DNA from: Anaerolineales bacterium
GTDB taxonomy: Bacteria > Chloroflexota > Anaerolineae > Promineifilales > Promineifilaceae
DNA: 16,828 nucleotides
Direction of reading: 5' to 3'
Assembly: GCA_020432595.1 (NCBI GenBank)
Contig: JAGQGA010000004.1
Span: forward strand, 1-16,828
Part shown: piece after piece, positions 14,711 through 16,828 of the stretch
Numbering within the stretch: position 1 is the stretch's first letter
Layout of the letters: every line of letters starts with the position of its first letter
Made by a program: the position numbers and the translations under genes
Notes under the pieces: model-generated
Seen by the model: only the letters and a program-made list of their open reading frames with translations
The model's database searches: none
What the model was told of the DNA's origin: nothing

Positions 14711-14864
14711 CGCAACACCTCCTCTATATGCAGATTTTGGAATGTGGAATAAATGTCTGCAACCCGCAAACAACCAGAGGTTGCAATTTTTGGCAACTAA
14801 CAGTTGCCAAACTGCGGATTTCTTCTCTGCTTGATGGACACCCCCCTTCTTGGCGTGCCACTTG
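14711..14864. other. Non-coding spacer upstream of the permease operon
   Basis: No gene is seen. It contains a perfect small hairpin GGCAACT / AGTTGCC (14792-14808, loop AAC) and a second one, CAACC / GGTTG, at 14771-14783. Neither is followed by a T run on either strand, so they are not called terminators. The minus-strand ribosome site AGGAGG for the permease is at the 14711 end. No convincing promoter was found. Confidence 0.4.
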
Positions 14865-14905
14865 AAAAAAAAGCCATGTCCCGATTTGTCGGGACATGGC
14901 TTTTT
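14865..14905 (-). terminator. Rho-independent terminator after the solute-binding protein gene
   Basis: A perfect 12-bp stem GCCATGTCCCGA (14873-14884) / TCGGGACATGGC (14889-14900) with a four-base loop is followed on the minus strand by eight T (14865-14872), and on the other strand by five T (14901-14905). It begins 17 bases after the binding-protein stop codon. It should end most transcripts of that gene and allow only read-through into the permease genes, giving more binding protein than membrane complex. Confidence 0.93.
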
Positions 14906-14921
14906 GCATGACGGTTACTTT

Positions 14922-16828
14922 TTACGGATTAACCAACTCTAGGTTATAGAGGCCAGCGATACTCCAGCCGTCGGTCAAGTTAAGCGGCGGAACTGGTGGG
15001 TTGGTGCCATCACCATCGTAGGGGAAGTTTGTCCAAACGGATTCGTTTACCGTGTGGAAGTTTTGCGGACGATACATGAGCGTGAAGGACGGTACATCGG
15101 TCAGGTAAATTTCAACCAACCGCGTATACATCTCATTCAGTGCCGCAGGATCGGTCTCGCCGGGGATGGCCTGAATCAGCTCATCAGCTTCAGGATTGGA
15201 GTATTTACCCCAGTTACCATTCCAGTTGCTAGCCAGGCCGATGAATTCAGAGCTAAGCAGATGACGGATACGGCTCCAAGGCTGCGTCGGGCCAGCACCA
15301 TCGCTCCACATCATGAAGATGTCATACCCTTCGGGCAGTGGCTTGTCAGATACGGTGACAACGGTTTGGTAAACAGACCATTCGGGATAGTTCGTCGTGA
15401 TTTCGATGCCGATTTCAGCACCAGCAGCAGCTACTACCTCAATGGCAGCTTGCCAGTCAGACCAACCATTGGGGCAGGTAGCAACATAGCTCAGCTTTTC
15501 GCCATTGTATTCACGCCAGCCATCGCCATCGCTGTCAACGATACCAGCTTCGTCAAGCAGTGCTTTGGCACCTTCGATGTCGTTGCCAACCCATTGCAAG
15601 CTGGCTACAGCGTCATGGTCAAAGAGAGCCTGCTCACCGGGGGTTGGGTTCATGAGCGAGCGCGGAACTTGCTCGAACGTAGCCGACTGGTTGGTCATAG
15701 CGTTGGCAATGATGGTGGGATAATCAACAGCAATAGCAATTGCTTTACGAATGGCAACCTGATCCAAACCAGGGGAATCTGGGTTGAAGAAGGCAGTGGG
15801 GAGGCTAGCACCAATGCCATAGGGAGCTTCAGGTAGGTAGGTAGAAATGGGCAGGCCATCTTTCAACCATAGATCCTGAACATTGGAGTTAAACTGTTGG
15901 CTAACATCTACCTCACCAGCTTGCAGAGCGGTTGTACCGGCCGCATTATCCTTGAAAATGGTGTGGGCAATGTATTTGGGAGCCGGCAGTTTGCCCCACA
16001 TGGAGGCATCTTGGCCCCAATAGTTGTCGTCACGAACGAAGACCACTTTGGAGTCATCAGCAAAGTAGGGGCCATAGGGGCCGGAGAAAACAACGTCTTC
16101 GGCTGTGTCTGCTGCCAGTGCAGTAGCATCGCCACCCGTGCGTTCTTCCAATGCTTCGGTCCATGCTTTCTGCATGACGTAGTTAGCGGTTAGGTAAGCT
16201 TCAACGATCAGCGGATTGACGGCGTTGCCATCAGCATCCAATTTGGCTTTAACCATAACGGTTTGATCATCAACGGCAACGATGTCTTCAATGTAATCTA
16301 TGTTGCCAGCACCCGTACCGGTGTTATATTTGACATGGGTCGCCCAAGTATAGGCAACATCTTCAGCGGTTACGGGGGTGCCATCGCTCCAATGAGCAGC
16401 AGGGTTGAGGCTGAAGGTAATCTCGGTACGCGCATCATTCCATGCGTAGTCCCCATCTGCCAACAGCGGATATACTTGACCATCAAGCATGTTGAACAGG
16501 TACGGGGTCTCGAACATGAGGACGCGAGCGTTGTCTCCCTGAGAAATCGCCATGTTGTTGTTGCTGCTGGAGTAGGGGTTGTACCCAACGAGGGAACCCC
16601 ACTGGAACCCGTTGTAATAGAGGGTTTCGTTCCGGGGCAAAGCGTTCGGGTCAGCTTCTACAGCTTCTTCTTCTACTGGAGCAGCTTCTTCGGCAGGCGC
16701 GGCTTCTTCAGCAGCGGCTTCTTCGGCAGGCGCGGCTTCTTCGGCAGGCGCGGCTTCTTCGGCAGGCGCGGCTTCTTCAGCGGGCGCAGCTTCTTCTTCA
16801 GCAGGTGCGGCAACCTCTTCCTGGGCTG
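14922..16828 (-). CDS. ABC transporter solute-binding protein, family 5 (5' end outside window)
   Basis: Extracytoplasmic binding protein (SBP_bac_5) for the adjoining Opp-type importer. About 634 residues are visible and the frame is open at the window edge, so the signal peptide and probable lipobox are missing. The visible part starts with an Ala/Glu/Pro linker of about 55 residues. The mature domain follows from about [15 protein letters not shown], with [16 protein letters not shown], the family motif [37 protein letters not shown] and WSVYQTVV, ending ELVNP. The family binds peptides, nickel or oligosaccharides. Sugar binding is favoured here because beta-mannosidase, beta-glucosidase and a carbohydrate deacetylase lie downstream in the same direction. 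Peptide binding cannot be ruled out from sequence. Confidence 0.92.
   Translation of the reverse strand, partial: AQEEVAAPAEEEAAPAEEAAPAEEAAPAEEAAPAEEAAAEEAAPAEEAAPVEEEAVEADPNALPRNETLYYNGFQWGSLVGYNPYSSSNNNMAISQGDNARVLMFETPYLFNMLDGQVYPLLADGDYAWNDARTEITFSLNPAAHWSDGTPVTAEDVAYTWATHVKYNTGTGAGNIDYIEDIVAVDDQTVMVKAKLDADGNAVNPLIVEAYLTANYVMQKAWTEALEERTGGDATALAADTAEDVVFSGPYGPYFADDSKVVFVRDDNYWGQDASMWGKLPAPKYIAHTIFKDNAAGTTALQAGEVDVSQQFNSNVQDLWLKDGLPISTYLPEAPYGIGASLPTAFFNPDSPGLDQVAIRKAIAIAVDYPTIIANAMTNQSATFEQVPRSLMNPTPGEQALFDHDAVASLQWVGNDIEGAKALLDEAGIVDSDGDGWREYNGEKLSYVATCPNGWSDWQAAIEVVAAAGAEIGIEITTNYPEWSVYQTVVTVSDKPLPEGYDIFMMWSDGAGPTQPWSRIRHLLSSEFIGLASNWNGNWGKYSNPEADELIQAIPGETDPAALNEMYTRLVEIYLTDVPSFTLMYRPQNFHTVNESVWTNFPYDGDGTNPPVPPLNLTDGWSIAGLYNLELVNP
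16684..16806 (-). repeat. 18-bp tandem repeat encoding the Ala/Glu/Pro linker
   Basis: Units start at 16684, 16702 (15 bp), 16717, 16735, 16753, 16771 and 16789 on the forward coordinates. On the minus strand the unit is GAAGAAGCCGCGCCTGCC, encoding EEAAPA. Three consecutive units (16717-16770) are identical, so recent expansion or contraction is likely. It forms a flexible acidic linker between the membrane anchor expected upstream and the binding domain. Confidence 0.85.

Noticed and set aside
14792..14808. Second terminator upstream of the permease genes
   Set aside because: A perfect but short 7-bp hairpin with no T tract following it on the minus strand.
15054..15836. 260-residue open frame opposite the binding-protein gene
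   Set aside because: Shadow of a well-conserved SBP_bac_5 gene on the minus strand, with no independent domain or ribosome site.

Overview
The window (16.8 kb) looks like a piece of a Chloroflexota chromosome (Anaerolineae/Caldilineae/Ardenticatenia-like). This is inferred from three things: the mix of an EAD-NB-ARC-TPR protein, an Ala/Glu/Pro-linker solute-binding protein and Opp-type sugar transport; the many dispersed GTAGGGGCG-type palindromes; and the moderate GC content. No rRNA, tRNA or CRISPR array was seen, so the taxonomic assignment is tentative.

Left end, plus strand (1-2600): the 3' end of an IS110-family transposase is followed by about 290 bp of repeat-rich non-coding DNA. Next comes a conflict/signalling-type protein with an N-terminal effector-associated domain (EAD7-like), an NB-ARC STAND ATPase and C-terminal TPRs. 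The TPR part is disrupted by loss of one G in the second of two nearly identical 126-bp TPR units, so the gene reads through only if one frame change is allowed (580-2597).

Middle and right, minus strand (16828 to 3031): a long co-directional block. In transcription order it holds a family-5 solute-binding protein (5' end outside the window), a strong terminator, two Opp/Dpp-type permeases, two ATPases, an IS200/RAYT-like transposase inserted between REP-like hairpin pairs, a ChbG/YdjC carbohydrate deacetylase, a GH2 beta-mannosidase, a GH3 beta-glucosidase and an aldo/keto reductase. I read this as a beta-linked oligosaccharide (manno-/cello-oligosaccharide) uptake and breakdown locus. The Opp-type transporter imports the oligosaccharide, the deacetylase removes acetyl groups, the two exo-glycosidases release mannose and glucose, and the reductase may act on a released sugar or aldehyde.

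Three things are not explained by the genes. (1) Three 173-bp composite elements (2643-2815, 2828-3000, 3886-4058) have identical architecture but different stem sequences. Stem changes are compensated, and all eight non-Watson-Crick pairs are G.U when each half is read from its GGTAGGGG end. (2) The palindrome AACGGCCGTT occurs 12 times between 3967 and 13847, mostly inside genes and in all three reading frames, like cyanobacterial HIP1. (3) A RAYT-like transposase is flanked by direct copies of a two-hairpin module, with a cloverleaf-like structure next to it.
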